Below are positions 4,757-6,162 of a stretch of 6,162 bases of DNA, one piece after another. Each line of letters opens with the position of its first letter. The first letter of the stretch is position 1. A program made the translations under genes and the position numbers. The notes beneath the pieces are model-generated. The model had not been told where the DNA came from. It ran no database searches and saw nothing but the letters and a program-made list of their open reading frames with translations. The stretch is from Clostridia bacterium (GTDB lineage Bacteria > Bacillota_E > SLMV01 > PUMD01): the NCBI GenBank assembly GCA_007128555.1, contig SKXF01000182.1, forward strand, positions 1 to 6,162, written 5' to 3'.

Positions 4757-6162
4757 ATGGGCATCCAGGGGAAGCCATCGTACCTGTATATCCTGTGGGC
4801 ATCCGCCGTGCTGACGGCGGGCGCCCTGGGCCTGCCCCTGGTGTACCTGGCAATCCGCACTGTGGGCGCCGGACCCGGTGTCCTGGAGCTGATGTTCAAC
4901 TCGCGCACCCTGAACCTTCTCCTCCGAACCCTGGGTCTCGTGGCGGCGGTGACCTCGGCCTCCCTGGCCCTGACCCTGCCGCTGGCCTGGCTGACGGCGT
5001 ATTCTGACCTGCCCTTCAGGCGCACGTGGACCGTGCTGGCCGTGCTTCCTCTGGTCATACCCAGCTATGTCGGCGCCTTCACCTTCATATCGGCCTTCGG
5101 GCCGCGCGGGATGCTGCAGCAGCTCCTCGAGGGCCCCCTGGGCATTGAGAGGCTGCCCGACATATACGGTTTTCCCGGCGCGTTCCTCGTCCTTACGCTG
5201 TGTTCGTATCCGTATCTCTTCCTGACCGTCAGGGGAGCCCTCGTGTCCCTGGACCCTGCCCTGGAGGAGGCCTCCCGCAGCCTGGGACACTCGACGGCCT
5301 CCACACTGTGGAACATCACCCTGCCCCAACTGCGACCCGCCATGGCATCGGGAGGGTTACTGGTCGCCCTTTACACCCTCAGGGATTTCGGAGCCGTATC
5401 TATGCTACAGTACAACGTCTTTACCCGGGTTATCTATGTGCAGTACCAGACGGCCTTCGACCGCACGTATGCCGCCGCGTTGAGCCTGGTCCTGGTGGCG
5501 ATTAGCATCATCATTCTCGTACTCGAGACCCGGACCCGGCAATCCGTCTACTACCGCAGTGACAGCGCCAGCTCCAGGCCCAGGGCAACCGTTCCGCTGG
5601 GGCCTTGGAAATGGCCCGCCCTCGTGTTCTGCGGGGGGCTGATGGCCCTCGCCCTGGGCGTCCCTGCGGCGACCATCAGCTACTGGCTGGTCCGGGGCTT
5701 CCGGGCCGGCGAGGCCCTGAACATGGCATGGCTGCCCGCCTGGAACTCCTTCCACGCGTCGGCCGCAGCTGCGATCGTGGCCGGCCTTGCGGCCCTGCCG
5801 GTGGCATACCTGGTGGTCCGGCGCCCGGGGCTTTTCAGTAAGGGTCTCGAACGCCTGACCTACATCGGATACGCCCTGCCCGGTGTGGCGGTCGGCCTGG
5901 CCCTGGTGTTCTTCGGGGCCAACTATGCCACCCGCCTGTACCAGACCCTCGGCATGCTCATCCTCGCATACATGATCCAGTTCATCCCGCAGGCCGTGGG
6001 CGCCATCCGCGCCCGCCTCTTGCAGATCAACCCCAGGTTTGAGGAGGCGGCCCGCACCCTGGGCCATGATGGGATGCAGGTCCTGGCGACCATCACCTGG
6101 CCCCTGGCCCGGCCCGGACTCATGGCAGGGGTGGCGCTGGTGTTTCTCACCGCCATGAAGGA
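4757..6162 (+). CDS. fbpB: Ferric-iron ABC transporter permease, two fused domains (FbpB family), C-terminus beyond window
   Basis: The frame is open from ATG 4757 to the right edge: 468 codons without a stop. It is an inner-membrane permease that passes Fe(III) from the binding protein through the membrane, powered by an ATPase (FbpC). Two permease halves are fused, as usual in FbpB. The first has hydrophobic segments at about residues 10-32, 53-80, 91-113, 138-157, 196-209 and 239-257, with its ATPase-contact EAA loop at E170-E-A-S-R-S-L-G177 followed by an ITLP turn (187-190). The second half starts near residue 285, and its EAA loop is E429-E-A-A-R-T-L-G436 followed by a similar TWPL turn. 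The 259-residue spacing of the loops fits duplicated halves. The family is usually about 500-560 residues, so little is missing. The start lies two bases after the stop of the binding-protein gene with only a weak, distant GGGAG, so translation is probably coupled. The substrate is inferred from the neighbour and the Fur box; ThiP-type permeases look alike. Confidence 0.92.
   Translation, partial: MGIQGKPSYLYILWASAVLTAGALGLPLVYLAIRTVGAGPGVLELMFNSRTLNLLLRTLGLVAAVTSASLALTLPLAWLTAYSDLPFRRTWTVLAVLPLVIPSYVGAFTFISAFGPRGMLQQLLEGPLGIERLPDIYGFPGAFLVLTLCSYPYLFLTVRGALVSLDPALEEASRSLGHSTASTLWNITLPQLRPAMASGGLLVALYTLRDFGAVSMLQYNVFTRVIYVQYQTAFDRTYAAALSLVLVAISIIILVLETRTRQSVYYRSDSASSRPRATVPLGPWKWPALVFCGGLMALALGVPAATISYWLVRGFRAGEALNMAWLPAWNSFHASAAAAIVAGLAALPVAYLVVRRPGLFSKGLERLTYIGYALPGVAVGLALVFFGANYATRLYQTLGMLILAYMIQFIPQAVGAIRARLLQINPRFEEAARTLGHDGMQVLATITWPLARPGLMAGVALVFLTAMK

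Noticed and set aside
5405..6067. 220-codon open frame on the minus strand
   Set aside because: It is antisense to the permease gene; its composition is rich in Gly, Arg and Gln with no domain, typical of reverse reading of hydrophobic coding sequence.

Overview
The window looks like the chromosome of a GC-rich, probably anaerobic bacterium. A high-GC Bacillota (Clostridia or Limnochordia-like) is my best guess. The grounds are strong AGGAGG-type ribosome binding sites before most genes, a TTG start, a Bacillus-style Fur box, and a four-cluster ferredoxin of the kind common in anaerobes. None of this is decisive; the genus cannot be read from the sequence.

Region 1 (1-1218, minus strand) is a compact operon read from right to left. 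It holds a small ferredoxin with four complete [4Fe-4S] motifs, then a cysteine-rich protein resembling the L-2-amino-thiazoline-4-carboxylate (ATC) hydrolase family, then an unrecognised protein cut by the left edge and translationally coupled to the one before it. The catalytic partner that would take electrons from the ferredoxin is not in view.

Region 2 (1219-2118) starts with a 247-base divergent intergenic stretch containing an inverted repeat. It is followed on the plus strand by a secreted CAP-domain (YkwD/SCP-like) protein that starts at TTG.

Region 3 (2119-3052, minus strand) is a two-gene operon: free methionine-R-sulfoxide reductase (GAF-domain MsrC), then a small four-helix membrane protein. 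It converges on the CAP gene.

Region 4 (3053-3614) is about 560 bases with no gene I can support. It holds a perfect 7-bp hairpin and several short conflicting open frames, and may be a decayed element.

Region 5 (3615-6162, plus strand) is an iron-uptake operon. A consensus-like promoter has a Fur box over its predicted transcription start. It drives a ferric-iron ABC transporter substrate-binding protein (FbpA/FutA type) and, two bases later, a two-domain permease (FbpB type) that is still open at the right edge. The ATPase gene probably lies just beyond the window. This is the clearest regulatory unit here: iron-replete Fur would block the promoter, and iron shortage would switch on uptake.

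The window does not show an obviously new system. The least explained parts are the ferredoxin/ATC-hydrolase-like operon with its unknown third gene, and the gene-free stretch of region 4.
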